A DNA stretch of 64,000 nt from Psychrobium sp. MM17-31. GTDB taxonomy: Bacteria > Pseudomonadota > Gammaproteobacteria > Enterobacterales > Psychrobiaceae. The notes under the pieces are model-generated. The model did no database searches, was not told where the DNA came from, and worked only from the letters and a program-made list of their open reading frames with translations. The DNA is taken from assembly GCF_022347785.1 (NCBI RefSeq), contig NZ_JAKRGA010000003.1, positions 744,001 through 808,000 on the forward strand. The letters run 5' to 3'. Shown in pieces: positions 27,301 through 36,725 of this stretch; within the stretch, counting starts at the first letter, position 1, and each line of letters begins with the position of its first letter. Position numbers and translations under genes: made by a program.

Positions 27301-28034
27301 ATAATACTATCGAGAGATTGCGTTAACGACGTTTGGCTCAGCGGTGCATTAAACTGCAAATAAGGATCGGTAAGATAACGAGTAATATCTCGCAATAAAT
27401 CTTGCGGCGATTGATACAAACTTGCCACCAGCTTGGCCAACATAAAGTCACTAGCGCTATTGGTGTGATAAAAATGCTCACGCCAAAAATCTTCAATCGC
27501 TTGTGTTCTAATATCAGCTTGCTCAGTAATAAACTCGGTTTCAAAGTAACTGCCAGATTCAAACGCATGCTCTTTTAACATGCGCTGACAAAAACCGTGA
27601 ATGGTGAAAATTGCCGCCTCATCCATTTGCCTTACGGCGTTGAGCAGCAATTGTTCTGCTTGTTTGTGATCAACGACACTGTCGAGTAATTGGCTAATTA
27701 AAGGATCGTCGCTAAATCCTGCAATAAAAGCTTGCCGCGTTTGCACTATGCGCGAGCGAATGCGATCTCTTAATTCACTGGTCGCAGCTTCAGTAAAGGT
27801 CACTACCAAGATTTCATCAACAGACAAGGGTCTTGGATGCGCATTATCCCCGCCATGCCCAAGTAATAGTCGTAGATAAAGTCCTGCGATGGTGTAGGTT
27901 TTACCTGTACCTGCGGAGGCCTCAATCAAACGTTCTCCTACCAAAGGCAGACTCATCACATTTAACTGCTGAGGCGTATTTTGAGTGCTAGTATTTTTAT
28001 TACTAATGTTTTGAGTGCTAATGTTAGTCATCAA
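24357..28034 (-). CDS. recB: RecB, exonuclease V beta subunit (3'-5' helicase and nuclease)
   Basis: A 1225-residue UvrD-like helicase with a C-terminal nuclease. Walker A A-G-T-G-K-T is at 41-46, motif II D-E-F-Q-D-T-D near 404, then L-G-T-N-Y-R-S-T and V-T-I-H-K-S-K-G-L-E-Y. The nuclease shows G-F-I-D-L-V-F and V-L-D-Y-K-S-N with Asp1121 and Lys1123. It overlaps recC by 11 bp and recD by 4 bp. The first 26 residues are Asn/Thr/Gln-rich and encoded by an imperfect duplication around TTTTGAGTGCTA (27979 and 28010); the conserved part starts at Met27, so the true start could also be at 27956. Confidence 0.96.
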   Translation of the reverse strand: MMTNISTQNISNKNTSTQNTPQQLNVMSLPLVGERLIEASAGTGKTYTIAGLYLRLLLGHGGDNAHPRPLSVDEILVVTFTEAATSELRDRIRSRIVQTRQAFIAGFSDDPLISQLLDSVVDHKQAEQLLLNAVRQMDEAAIFTIHGFCQRMLKEHAFESGSYFETEFITEQADIRTQAIEDFWREHFYHTNSASDFMLAKLVASLYQSPQDLLRDITRYLTDPYLQFNAPLSQTSLTQSLDSIISEIDSFKSKWLAAYGEIATHLKESGVDKRSYSTRNLPKWLDEVTDWAQQQTTSIILPKSLEKFDSAILVEKTKKGAAPSLPIFDDVHKFRQTDVDLKPAILAKAIHYTRAHVTAHKKQQSLMSFDDLLVNLSSALDHQVSPQAETLASKIRTQYPLAMIDEFQDTDLMQYQIFSTIYGQQAAAGLLMIGDPKQAIYSFRGADIFTYIKARNSVENHYTLGTNYRSTPDMVAATNALFEQAEAPFIYRDDIGFSAVKSVPTATTFTIDDKPQGAISQWLVDGEDTLSNGDYQAKMALACANQINDILTKANHGHAGFEKDGELRPVKASDIAVLVRTGREAQMVKEQLSKQGIASVYLSNRDSIFASSLVQDCARLLHAIANPNDGRAIRSAMATPLMAQSLLQLERLNNDEQAWQQLVDECHYYLGRWQRVGVLAMLREFMHQQQLPSQLLSQPNGERQLTDLMHLGEILQQQSLEIVGEHALLHWLGDQINNVGQENQEQQLRLESDNNLVQIVTIHKSKGLEYNLVFLPFICSARSAKEPIYHQDDKCVVDLTFDSDSIAAADKERLAEDLRLFYVAITRAVHHAWLGFAPVKSGVANKAKTTDLHKTAVGYLYLGSEETNASALKTRLEEISAQHSQISLCLPPLEAMPRYQQQEVTNETLVARHFEGEIENNYWITSYSALSKSSHSHNEQDIDASVESLVIDWEEALANVDANPLEQMVEQSVFSFPRGADAGTFLHTLFEEIDFSEQNPQVFSDKVSELLAQSEFDEDWQPILLKLIDDVLNTPLVQRESECQLPPNFTLSMLTMQDKQVEMEFFMPIESLNAGQLNRCLAKHDPLSKQGAPLGFSDVKGMLKGFIDLVFIADGKYYVLDYKSNHLGDERSDYSMDAMTNMMIDHRYDFQYQLYSLALHRLLKSRMADYDFETHFGGVFYLFVRGMDKTSDGGEGIFYNRPSKAFIEELDALFNADTIDAGALS

Positions 28035-31000
28035 CAGTCTCCAACAATTGGCGCACAGGGAGTAAAACGGCTAATGCAAGTTCAATCATTTGTGTTTGTA
28101 ACTTCTCGTTTAATATCTCAAAATTTGCGCCGTTGACGCAGCGTGCTAGGTAAGCATCTTGCCCTTCGCCATGAATCCGCATATTGCCATTAAACCTATC
28201 TTTAAAGGCCCGATTTGCCTTTTCAATGGTCTTTTCATCATCGACTAGCTGGCTGCGTTCTTCATCAAAGCGTGTATCAAGATAGCGCCAACCACTTTGC
28301 AGTGCCAAAGGTAAGGGCTTAGTTAGCCCCTCAATGTACATATCGACGAGTGCAGTTAAGCGCAAGTGTGCTTCTTGTTGAGTAATGGCATTAAACAGCC
28401 ACTGACCATCTTGCGTAAACATCGCCATTTGACTTTGTTGGTGTGGCGATACCACGCAAAAACACAAAAACTGCACGTAGCATTCAACGAAAAACTTAGC
28501 GTTAGCCTTCCCCGGTTTGTAGCGCACTAATAATCGCTGATTGTAATGTTCTTTTAGCCAGCCCTGAATTGCGAACCTTTGCTGGTGGCTGTTAATCGCA
28601 ATATCGACTTCAACATCGTCACTCGGCGCAGTTAGATAGGGTTTTATGGCACTTGCCAATGGCGACATAACTTGTTGCTGCTCAGTTAAAAATAAATCGG
28701 CAAAATGCGCATGCGGCAATACACCTAAGGCTCGTACATGGCGCTGGGTACTTTGATCGGCGTGATGAATATAGCCTTCTAATAGCTGTTGTTTAACCTG
28801 ATAACTGACTAAGCCGTCAGGGGCGAATGGCTCACTGTCGAGTAACTCGCCATCTTCATCGTTAAAATAAACACCAAGACGCTGATTAAAAAAGTATTGC
28901 GCAGGGTGCTTTATAAAACGCGTTAATTGCTCTATCGCGATGACATTAGAATCAATTAGCAGCTGTAAGGACTGCGCCGCAAGGTGATCTTCTTGCTGCG
29001 CCTTATTGTGGGCACCAAGCCAATCCCGTTGATAAGAAAACAGTTTGTTTTTAGCATCAGTTGATTGTGTCTCTCCATTGTAATAAAGAGGACTAAAAGG
29101 CGTTAACGGATGCTTGCAAACCAGCTTTTGAATGATCGACTTGCTTGCCGCTTCAGCATCTAATTCTTGATCGGAGGCCAAACGGTAGGACAACGAAATA
29201 TAATCGATAACCTCATTTAATAAAACGCTAGCACAGCGCTCGCTATTATCCTTAATACTGCGGCCACAATAACTCAAATAGAGTTTATCTTGCGCACTTA
29301 ACATCGCTTCTAAAAATAGATATCTGTCGTCATCGCGGCGACTACGATCGCCTTTTTGATGCTGATTCGCCATTAAGTCAAAGCCGATAGGTGCAATTGA
29401 GCGCGGGTAAACACCGTCGTTCATGCCTAAAATACACACCACGCGAAAAGGAATGGAGCGCATCGGCATCAGCGTACAGAAATTTAGTTTACCAGCGAGA
29501 AAACGTTGACTACTGGCACCTGTTTCAAGCTTACTTTGCAAGTGCGCCAACAATACTTCATGACTAATCGCTGCTCGATAATCTGCCAACGTGAGTTCTT
29601 GCGCCAGCGCAGCGAGTGCATCATTGATAATAGCCAGTTCGCTTTCGCTCTCCGCTGATTCGCTATATAAATCATTAAGCATATTGGCAATCAAGTGCTG
29701 CCATTGCTCAATCGTCTTATCCCCCAACAATTCTGCGCTGTACTTAGAAATTAACTCAACAAAATAACTCAGTTGCCCTAGCGTTTCGGCGGCGAGACCG
29801 ACGGTTTCAGGATAAGCGAGAATATCTTGCCACAATGACCCGCCATTATTTTGCAGTGGATCGGTTTCGCTCTGACTATAACCTTTGAGCATGCGATTAA
29901 GGCCAAACAACCAGCTATTGGTATAAACGCCTTGCTCTCCAAGACCTTGACGAATTCCCGACTCATCGATCCAGCGTTTTAACCCGTCGATGTCGCTAGC
30001 CGTTAGTTCAAACTTGGCCATAATTGCCGGTACTTCTAACAGGCTAAACAATTCGCTAGCACTCTTGCGAAGGTGGGTTAATGACATCAAGGTCAAAAAG
30101 CTGAGCAAGATCGGATGTTCTTGCGCCGCACTGCGATCTGAAATGGAAAAATCGATATAGTTGTGGGAATGAGAAAACACCGCCTGAATATAAGGACTGT
30201 AGGCATTAACATCAGGCATCATTACCACAATGTCTTTTGGCGTCAGTGTTGGATCTTGATGCAGCACCGCCAAGATTTGATCGCGCAGCACTTCCACTTC
30301 CCGCATTGGGCTATGACAATCGTGAATAACGATAGAATCATCGTCATCAGCGATTATTCGTCTTGGACTAAGATCGCTAAGCTGTGCTTTAGTGCGTGGA
30401 ATAAAGCTTGAGTCTTGTAACTCGAGAATATCATCGTTGAGTAAATCGAGTAGATTGCGCTGCTCACTTGGCACAAAAGCATCAACTTCTTGTGCTTCCA
30501 ACTCCAACAATAGCGCCAGATTATCGCGGCCTAATTTGCCCATTGATGCTAACAGTGGATTGCCAACAGTTAATTCGCCAAGGGCGTTAAACTGTTGCTC
30601 TTCAAGTAATTGAGGCTGCTCGCTGACGGCCACTTGCTCACTAAAATCATCGAGATTGAGCTGCTGGTACTGCCGTTTACTAAGTTTGGCTAAGTAACGT
30701 TGGTCGACAATATCGCCCCAGTAATGCTGACACGGATTATTTAAAAAGAAATGAACCTCACAATGCTGCGCCATCATTTTAAGCGCTTGTAAGTACTTTG
30801 GCGGCAGCGCCGAAATACCAAACACGAAAATGCGTTTGGGCAATTTTTTAGCAGCATCTTTGCTATCTAACGCAGTGAGTAAATGTTCATAGAGGTTGGC
30901 GCGATGGTAATGGCTCTGACCGCTGGCGGTAATCACCTCAAACAGCTTGCGCCATAAAATCCCCTGCCAAAGTTTATCTCGACAAGTCGAAAAGTCGCCG

Positions 31001-31449
31001 TTTTGCCATGCTTCAATCCACTGTGGACGATACACTAAATACTGATCGAAAATATCCGCTACTTTATAGGCTAATTGATACAGCTTTAAAGGCTCATCAT
31101 CGGTGAGGTAATTATTGAGCTCATCAAATTCTTGTTGTTGCAGATATTGTGGCAACAGCTTAATTATCTGCCACGCCATAGCATCTTTATTAAAGGCGCT
31201 ACGCTCTGGCACATCGGGTAATAAATCGACAAAGGTTTGCCAAATAAAGCTCGCTGGTAGCGGGAAAGCGACATTGGCACAGATCCCAAACTCTTTAGCC
31301 AGTTCCAGTTTAAGCCATTGTGCCATACCGGGACTTTGCACCAGTATTTTTTCCGATTCAAAGGGATTAGCAAGAGGTTGTTGGCTAATAATATGCGCTA
31401 GAATGCTCTTTAAAACGTCGAGTTTATTTGAGTGGTAAAGTCTAAACAC
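28024..31449 (-). CDS. recC: RecC, exonuclease V gamma subunit
   Basis: The 1141-residue RecC subunit, an inactivated helicase/nuclease homologue that recognises Chi and holds the complex together. The N-terminus F-R-L-Y-H-S-N-K-L-D and V-Q-S-P-G-M-A-Q-W-L-K-L-E are diagnostic, as are M-P-M-R-S-I-P-F-R-V-V and G-M-N-D-G-V-Y-P-R. Length is in the usual range. It is first in the order recC-recB-recD, all overlapping; ptrA, which interrupts the E. coli locus, is absent. It is divergent from the signalling operon at 31632, with about 180 bp between. Confidence 0.96.
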   Translation of the reverse strand: MFRLYHSNKLDVLKSILAHIISQQPLANPFESEKILVQSPGMAQWLKLELAKEFGICANVAFPLPASFIWQTFVDLLPDVPERSAFNKDAMAWQIIKLLPQYLQQQEFDELNNYLTDDEPLKLYQLAYKVADIFDQYLVYRPQWIEAWQNGDFSTCRDKLWQGILWRKLFEVITASGQSHYHRANLYEHLLTALDSKDAAKKLPKRIFVFGISALPPKYLQALKMMAQHCEVHFFLNNPCQHYWGDIVDQRYLAKLSKRQYQQLNLDDFSEQVAVSEQPQLLEEQQFNALGELTVGNPLLASMGKLGRDNLALLLELEAQEVDAFVPSEQRNLLDLLNDDILELQDSSFIPRTKAQLSDLSPRRIIADDDDSIVIHDCHSPMREVEVLRDQILAVLHQDPTLTPKDIVVMMPDVNAYSPYIQAVFSHSHNYIDFSISDRSAAQEHPILLSFLTLMSLTHLRKSASELFSLLEVPAIMAKFELTASDIDGLKRWIDESGIRQGLGEQGVYTNSWLFGLNRMLKGYSQSETDPLQNNGGSLWQDILAYPETVGLAAETLGQLSYFVELISKYSAELLGDKTIEQWQHLIANMLNDLYSESAESESELAIINDALAALAQELTLADYRAAISHEVLLAHLQSKLETGASSQRFLAGKLNFCTLMPMRSIPFRVVCILGMNDGVYPRSIAPIGFDLMANQHQKGDRSRRDDDRYLFLEAMLSAQDKLYLSYCGRSIKDNSERCASVLLNEVIDYISLSYRLASDQELDAEAASKSIIQKLVCKHPLTPFSPLYYNGETQSTDAKNKLFSYQRDWLGAHNKAQQEDHLAAQSLQLLIDSNVIAIEQLTRFIKHPAQYFFNQRLGVYFNDEDGELLDSEPFAPDGLVSYQVKQQLLEGYIHHADQSTQRHVRALGVLPHAHFADLFLTEQQQVMSPLASAIKPYLTAPSDDVEVDIAINSHQQRFAIQGWLKEHYNQRLLVRYKPGKANAKFFVECYVQFLCFCVVSPHQQSQMAMFTQDGQWLFNAITQQEAHLRLTALVDMYIEGLTKPLPLALQSGWRYLDTRFDEERSQLVDDEKTIEKANRAFKDRFNGNMRIHGEGQDAYLARCVNGANFEILNEKLQTQMIELALAVLLPVRQLLETVDD

Positions 31450-31533
31450 AAACCCTCTGATAAGTGACTGATTAGAAAGCTTTGATTATCTATTAAAGCA
31501 GTGAAAAAAGACAATAAAACAGCGCAATAAAAA

Positions 31534-31551
31534 AACTATTGCTCAATAGTT
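31534..31551. repeat. Inverted repeat upstream of the signalling operon
   Basis: AACTATTG-CT-CAATAGTT, 8-base arms with a 2-base spacer, in the recC / signalling-operon intergenic region. The T-run at 31560-31566 is 8 bases away, so it may be a terminator or a dimeric regulator site. Confidence 0.4.
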
Positions 31552-31631
31552 ACACTCATCTTTTTTTATGATATGTTGGATTTTCATCATATGTTATTCT
31601 CAAGTAATAGGTAGCGTTAAAAGGAATTAAG

Positions 31632-31703
31632 ATGTTTAAGAAGTTGTTAGCAAACGGGTTGTCGTTAGACAACCAAGCAAACGTTGTATTTAGCTGTCAG
31701 TAG
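31632..31703 (+). CDS. Candidate small ORF / leader peptide upstream of hybrid kinase
   Basis: A 23-codon ORF from ATG to TAG with a strong AAGGAA Shine-Dalgarno five bases before the start. The peptide begins MFKKLLANGL and ends V-V-F-S-C-Q. It ends 30 bp before the hybrid kinase start, on the same strand. It is not a signal peptide and has no recognisable homologue. It could be a small protein, a leader peptide influencing translation of the kinase gene, or a remnant. The ribosome site is the main support; expression is not proven. Confidence 0.4.
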   Translation: MFKKLLANGLSLDNQANVVFSCQ

Positions 31704-31733
31704 CAATACTCTTGAATCAAGGACCTATTAATA

Positions 31734-34700
31734 ATGAAAAGAATTCAAGATAAGCTTTTAATTTTACTGATATTAGTAGCTTTGGTTCCAACATTCATAT
31801 CTGAGTTTCTAACCTATCAGTCCACCAAAAATGAGCAAATAAAACAAACCTATTACGAGTTAGAAGCGACTCTTCATCATCGACTCGAGCTCATTAGCCA
31901 ATTATTTGATCGCGAAATTGGCCAAGCAAATACCTTGGCAAAATCCCCGCAAATTATTAATCAAGCCATCGCCTTTAATAACCTTGAACAAACTGACACA
32001 CCAATTGCACCGGATATCGAACGATATCTAGTAAGCGTCAAGGATAAAGAACATCTAAAAAATATCTACCTAGTCAACGCCAGTGGTGATATCAAATTTG
32101 CGACAGCATCCACCGATGATGTCGATTCCAACATATATACTGGCCAATATAATACATCGCCAATGTCGACTATTACCCAAGATGTATTACGGACCAAAGT
32201 CGCTGCCCATTCGCGCTTTGCACCATACAGTGCAGATGGCAACAGTTTTTCTTCCTTTATTGCGCAACCAATCATAGAAAACAATATTCTGCTTGGTGCC
32301 ATCGTGTTTCAGTTATCACCGCAATTTCTATTATCTGTATCAGAAATAGATCCAACACTCGGTGATACAGGTGAAGTATTATTAGCCCATTTAGACGGCA
32401 ATAAAGTGCAATTTCTCTCGCCACGCCGCTTTGCGCAAAAAAATTCAAAGCCCCTTGCATTAGATTTAGGTGCTGAAATGAGCCATGCCATTCAACGCGC
32501 CGTACAAGGTGATTCAGGTCAGGGGGAATCCCTAGATTATCGCCTTGTTGATGTTGTTAGCGTCTGGAAATATTCACCAGAATTTAATATTGGCATTGTC
32601 GTTAAGAAAGATACCGTCGAAACGCTGGCTAATATCAGTGCCATGCAAGTGGCTATTTACGCCATTGTCTTCGCGATTTCCATACCGCTAATTATCTTCG
32701 CTTACTTTATTTCACGTCATTACACGCGCCCTATTATCAGCATGGTAAATTCTACCAATGCCATTGCCAGTGGCGATATGGAACAAGAGCTAGAAGTTAC
32801 TTCACAAGATGAAATAGGCCAGCTTGCGACCTCGATTAATGAAATGTCTAATCACATTAACGAAGCATTTCAAAATGAAGAAGCCGAGCGCTGGTTGCAA
32901 GAGGGGATGGTAAAACTCTCAGAAACCATGCGTGGTAACCAAATCAGCACTGATTTAGCAGACAACATAGTGTCTTTTGTGTGTGGTTACCTCAATGCCA
33001 AAGTCGGCTCTTTATATATTGTCAAAGACCAAGAATTAGAGCTTGCTGGTGGATTTGCGTTTGTACCCCACTTTGCCAACCAAACCATTGAATTTGGCGA
33101 CGGCCTTATCGGCCAAGCGGCAATCTCTAAAAAAGTCATGACAATATCTGATCTTCCTGAAGATTATGTGTCTATCAGTTCGAGCATGGGGGAAATCTCC
33201 CCGCAAACACTGATTATATTTCCACTTTTAAAGGATGATGTTGTCGTCGGCGTAATGGAACTAGGTTGGTTAGAAAAAGCCCATAGCGAAGCTTATCGTT
33301 ACGTCGAAGCGATAACAGAATCAATTGCAACAGCGCTGAGTGTGGCGGAATCTCACCAGAAACTGCAAGAGCTCCTCGACCAATCGCAACAACACATGGA
33401 AGAGTTACAAGTTCGTGAAGAAGAGCTTCGCGCAATCAATGAAGAAGTTGAACAACGCTCTACGCAGTTAGCGAATTCGCAGAAAAAACTCGAACAACAA
33501 TCACAAGAGCTGCACGCAACAAATGAAGCGCTAGAGCATAAAAACGCAGCGATTGAAGCCAAAAATACCGAGATTGAAAAGTCGCGCCAAGAGATTTCAG
33601 AAAAAGCCGAGCAACTTGAAGCATCGAGTCGTTACAAGTCAGAGTTTTTGGCCAACATGTCTCACGAGTTACGCACACCATTAAACTCGATGTTAATTTT
33701 ATCTCGAATTCTCGCCGATAACGAAGACGGTAATCTTGACCAAGACCAAGTTGAGTCATCAAAGGTAATCCATCGCAGTGGTCAAGAACTATTGTCACTG
33801 ATCAACGATATTCTCGATCTATCGAAAATCGAAGCGGGTAAAATGGAAGTGCTTTATGAGTCTTACAATCTGCGTGATATCACCTATGAGCTCAATGGTC
33901 AGTTTAGTCCTATTACCAATGAAAAAGGACTTTCTTTTGAAATTGATGTCGATAATGAAGTGCCTGCTGAAATGGCACTGGACGTGCAAAAAGTACAACA
34001 AATTCTAAAAAACTTGTTATCAAATGCCGTTAAATTTACCGAAGTCGGTAGTGTAAAAATCCAAGCAAAATATGCCGATGCTGGCAGAAAATACCATCAA
34101 CAGGCCCTCAACGAGAACCCTGTGCTAGCCATTTCAATTATCGATAGCGGTATCGGCATTTCAGAAGAAAAACAAAAAGCGATTTTCGAGGCCTTTCAAC
34201 AGGCTGACGGCTCAACCAGTCGCAAATATGGCGGAACTGGCTTAGGTTTAACCATCTCGAGACACTTAACTAGCCTAATTGAAGGTGAATTAGGTGTTGA
34301 AAGCACTCCCGACCAAGGCAGTAAATTTACGCTCTACATTCCGGTGAAAGATGCGATAGAAAATACTGAGGAAATCGAAGAGCCATCGATGTTTAGTTCA
34401 GATCCTAGTGCGATAATGTCATCACCAGCATCGGTTATCACTGTGAGTGCGCCAGTTACAACGCCACCAATCGCAGAGTCCGTTCAGCAACCGTTGGAGT
34501 CGCCGACGCTAACAGCTGCAGAAATCAAGCAAACTATTGATGCCAGTGGCAGCGATAACAAAGTCGTGGTTATTATCGAAGATGATGTGAACTTCTCAAA
34601 AGTGTTGGCTACCCTAGCTAAAAAATCAGGGTTTGACTGCGTATTAGCAAGCACAGGCGCTCAGGGCATTAACCTTGTCAAAGAGCACAAACCTTGCGGC

Positions 34701-35807
34701 GTAATTCTCGATTTAGGACTGCCTGATCTACCGGGCGCCGATATATTAGAGATTCTAAAAGAGCAACCAGAAACGCGTGATATTCCTGTGCACGTGATAT
34801 CAGGCCATAACAAAACCAAAGAGCTTACCGACAAAGGCGCGGCTGCATTCCACCAAAAACCCATTGCAACTCAGGAGATTCGAACCTTGCTTTACAGCCT
34901 AGTGAAAGAATCACCAAGTCAAAGTGAACAACAGCTAATTGTGTTTGATCAAGGTGATAGCAATACCGACATCGATTTAGCCTTCTTAGACGACACGACC
35001 ATGAATGTGGTAACAGTGCATTCTTTAGATGAATTATCCCATAATTTAGGTAATGCCGGTGAAAGTGTTAGCGGTATCATTATCAAGAGTAACCAGCTCA
35101 CCGAAGAGCAACTCTCTTGGCTTAGTGATAATCATCAATATAACGACGAGCGCAACATTTCTGTTATTGTCTTTGTCGATCAAGCACCAAGCCAAGAACA
35201 AGTTATCAGCATGGAACAATTAGATTGCCATGTGATTATTGAGGGCGCCCATTCCAATGAACGCCTACACGACGAAGTATTATTGTTCTTATCAAAAGTA
35301 GAGCCGCACAGCGAACAAGAGTCGACCAATCCGACGTCACCGCCTGTTGCTGATGTTCCTATCGCATCGACTCCGTTGCCGCAGCAAGCAACGCCATCTC
35401 CTACAAATGATGGCCAGACAAGCTTCGAGGGCTGTGAAGTACTTTTAGTGGATGATGATTTACGCAATACCTTTGCTCTGTCTAAAGTCCTCAAGAAGCA
35501 AGGCATGAAGGTGACCCTAGCTGACAACGGACAAATGGCACTTGAAAGATTGGAAGCCAATAGCGCCATCGATATTGTGTTAATGGATATCATGATGCCG
35601 GTGATGGACGGCCACGAAGCAATGCGTCAAATTAGAGCACAAGAAAAGTACGCCAATTTACCGATTATTGCCCTTACGGCTAAAGCAATGCAGGAAGACA
35701 GACGTAAATGTGTAGAGGCTGGCGCCAGTGATTACCTCACTAAACCAGTAGATATCGATAAGCTCATTGCGATGATGCGCGTCTGGTTGTATCAAGAAGT
35801 GACTTAA
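31734..35807 (+). CDS. Hybrid sensor histidine kinase with Cache, HAMP, GAF and multiple receiver modules
   Basis: A 1357-residue membrane kinase. Order: helix (8-25), periplasmic Cache sensor (about 40-300), helix (about 305-327), HAMP (328-380), GAF (about 400-540), coiled coil (545-630), HisKA with His644 in M-S-H-E-L-R-T-P-L-N, HATPase (about 745-880, G-G-T-G-L-G-L), receiver 1 (945-1060, phospho-Asp993), a degenerate receiver-like module (about 1065-1190) without acidic pocket, and a final receiver (about 1235-1352, Asp1285, K-P near the end). Such kinases integrate an external ligand and an internal GAF signal. It is followed directly by CheR and a c-di-GMP protein, so output probably goes through the latter's receiver. 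Confidence 0.92.
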   Translation: MKRIQDKLLILLILVALVPTFISEFLTYQSTKNEQIKQTYYELEATLHHRLELISQLFDREIGQANTLAKSPQIINQAIAFNNLEQTDTPIAPDIERYLVSVKDKEHLKNIYLVNASGDIKFATASTDDVDSNIYTGQYNTSPMSTITQDVLRTKVAAHSRFAPYSADGNSFSSFIAQPIIENNILLGAIVFQLSPQFLLSVSEIDPTLGDTGEVLLAHLDGNKVQFLSPRRFAQKNSKPLALDLGAEMSHAIQRAVQGDSGQGESLDYRLVDVVSVWKYSPEFNIGIVVKKDTVETLANISAMQVAIYAIVFAISIPLIIFAYFISRHYTRPIISMVNSTNAIASGDMEQELEVTSQDEIGQLATSINEMSNHINEAFQNEEAERWLQEGMVKLSETMRGNQISTDLADNIVSFVCGYLNAKVGSLYIVKDQELELAGGFAFVPHFANQTIEFGDGLIGQAAISKKVMTISDLPEDYVSISSSMGEISPQTLIIFPLLKDDVVVGVMELGWLEKAHSEAYRYVEAITESIATALSVAESHQKLQELLDQSQQHMEELQVREEELRAINEEVEQRSTQLANSQKKLEQQSQELHATNEALEHKNAAIEAKNTEIEKSRQEISEKAEQLEASSRYKSEFLANMSHELRTPLNSMLILSRILADNEDGNLDQDQVESSKVIHRSGQELLSLINDILDLSKIEAGKMEVLYESYNLRDITYELNGQFSPITNEKGLSFEIDVDNEVPAEMALDVQKVQQILKNLLSNAVKFTEVGSVKIQAKYADAGRKYHQQALNENPVLAISIIDSGIGISEEKQKAIFEAFQQADGSTSRKYGGTGLGLTISRHLTSLIEGELGVESTPDQGSKFTLYIPVKDAIENTEEIEEPSMFSSDPSAIMSSPASVITVSAPVTTPPIAESVQQPLESPTLTAAEIKQTIDASGSDNKVVVIIEDDVNFSKVLATLAKKSGFDCVLASTGAQGINLVKEHKPCGVILDLGLPDLPGADILEILKEQPETRDIPVHVISGHNKTKELTDKGAAAFHQKPIATQEIRTLLYSLVKESPSQSEQQLIVFDQGDSNTDIDLAFLDDTTMNVVTVHSLDELSHNLGNAGESVSGIIIKSNQLTEEQLSWLSDNHQYNDERNISVIVFVDQAPSQEQVISMEQLDCHVIIEGAHSNERLHDEVLLFLSKVEPHSEQESTNPTSPPVADVPIASTPLPQQATPSPTNDGQTSFEGCEVLLVDDDLRNTFALSKVLKKQGMKVTLADNGQMALERLEANSAIDIVLMDIMMPVMDGHEAMRQIRAQEKYANLPIIALTAKAMQEDRRKCVEAGASDYLTKPVDIDKLIAMMRVWLYQEVT

Positions 35808-36665
35808 TTGGTGGTTAAAGAAGTAGGAACAGTAAGTAACGAACTTACTGCACAACACGATGAAATAGAGTTTCAACTAGTGTTGCATGCAATAAAGCTT
35901 AAGTATGGTCACAACTTTGATGAGTATGCACAAAAATCGTTAAAACGCAGACTCGAATACCACGTTGAAAAGCACGAATTCGAAAGTCTAACAGACATGA
36001 TTAAGCCAATAGTTCATGATGAAGCGTTTTTTGAAGATTTATTAAATACAGTGTCGGTACCCGTTACAGAAATGTTTCGCGACCCGCTGTTTTTTAAGAC
36101 ATTACGAGACAAAGTATTACCTTTGCTAGCAACCTACCCCAGTGTCAACATTTGGCACGCTGGGTGTGCAACTGGTGAAGAAGTCTACTCGATGGCGATA
36201 ATGTTAGAAGAAGAAGGCCTCTATGATCAATGTCATATCTACGCCACCGATTTTAACGCCAGTTCGCTGAGAATAGCGCAGGAAGGTATATACAGTTATG
36301 CTCGAATGCAGAAATATACGGAAAACTATTACCTTGCCGGTGGCAAGCGCAGTTTTTCGGATTATTACCATAGCCATGAAGATGGCTTAAAAATGGACAA
36401 AGGATTAAACCGCAATGTTACTTTTGCCAAACACAATTTGGCCAGTGATAGCGTCTTCGGTCAATTTAACCTGATCTTATGCCGCAACGTGTTAATTTAT
36501 TTTGGTAAGCCATTGCAAGAAAAAGTGTTTTCGCTGTTTAGCGAAAGTATTTTACCACTGGGATATTTGTGTTTAGGCAGTCATGAATCATTGGATTATT
36601 CACGTGCACTAACACGCTATGAAACCGTTTTTGATAAACACAAGATTTATAGAAAAAAGCAGTAG
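35808..36665 (+). CDS. CheR-type protein-glutamate O-methyltransferase
   Basis: A 285-residue SAM-dependent methyltransferase. An N-terminal helical CheR domain (E-F-Q-L-V-L-H-A-I-K-L-K-Y-G) precedes the catalytic part with V-P-V-T-E-M-F-R-D, SAM motif W-H-A-G-C-A-T-G-E-E-V-Y-S, Y-A-T-D-F-N and L-I-L-C-R-N-V-L-I-Y-F. The beta-subdomain that contacts receptor tails is present. No cheB, cheA or receptor gene is adjacent, so the target may be the neighbouring kinase or another signalling protein. The start is uncertain: TTG at 35808 abuts the kinase stop and GTG follows at 35811; no ATG occurs before codon 64. Confidence 0.9.
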   Translation: MVVKEVGTVSNELTAQHDEIEFQLVLHAIKLKYGHNFDEYAQKSLKRRLEYHVEKHEFESLTDMIKPIVHDEAFFEDLLNTVSVPVTEMFRDPLFFKTLRDKVLPLLATYPSVNIWHAGCATGEEVYSMAIMLEEEGLYDQCHIYATDFNASSLRIAQEGIYSYARMQKYTENYYLAGGKRSFSDYYHSHEDGLKMDKGLNRNVTFAKHNLASDSVFGQFNLILCRNVLIYFGKPLQEKVFSLFSESILPLGYLCLGSHESLDYSRALTRYETVFDKHKIYRKKQ

Positions 36666-36725
36666 ACATGACCTTTACAAGGAATTGGTGCAATAACGGA
36701 TGTTTGTAAAATGAAGGAAGTAGCC

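Noticed and set aside
33045-33052. GCTGGTGG, identical to the E. coli Chi octamer
   Set aside because: A given octamer is expected about twice by chance in 128 kb of strand; Chi differs between genera, and one copy inside a kinase gene proves nothing.
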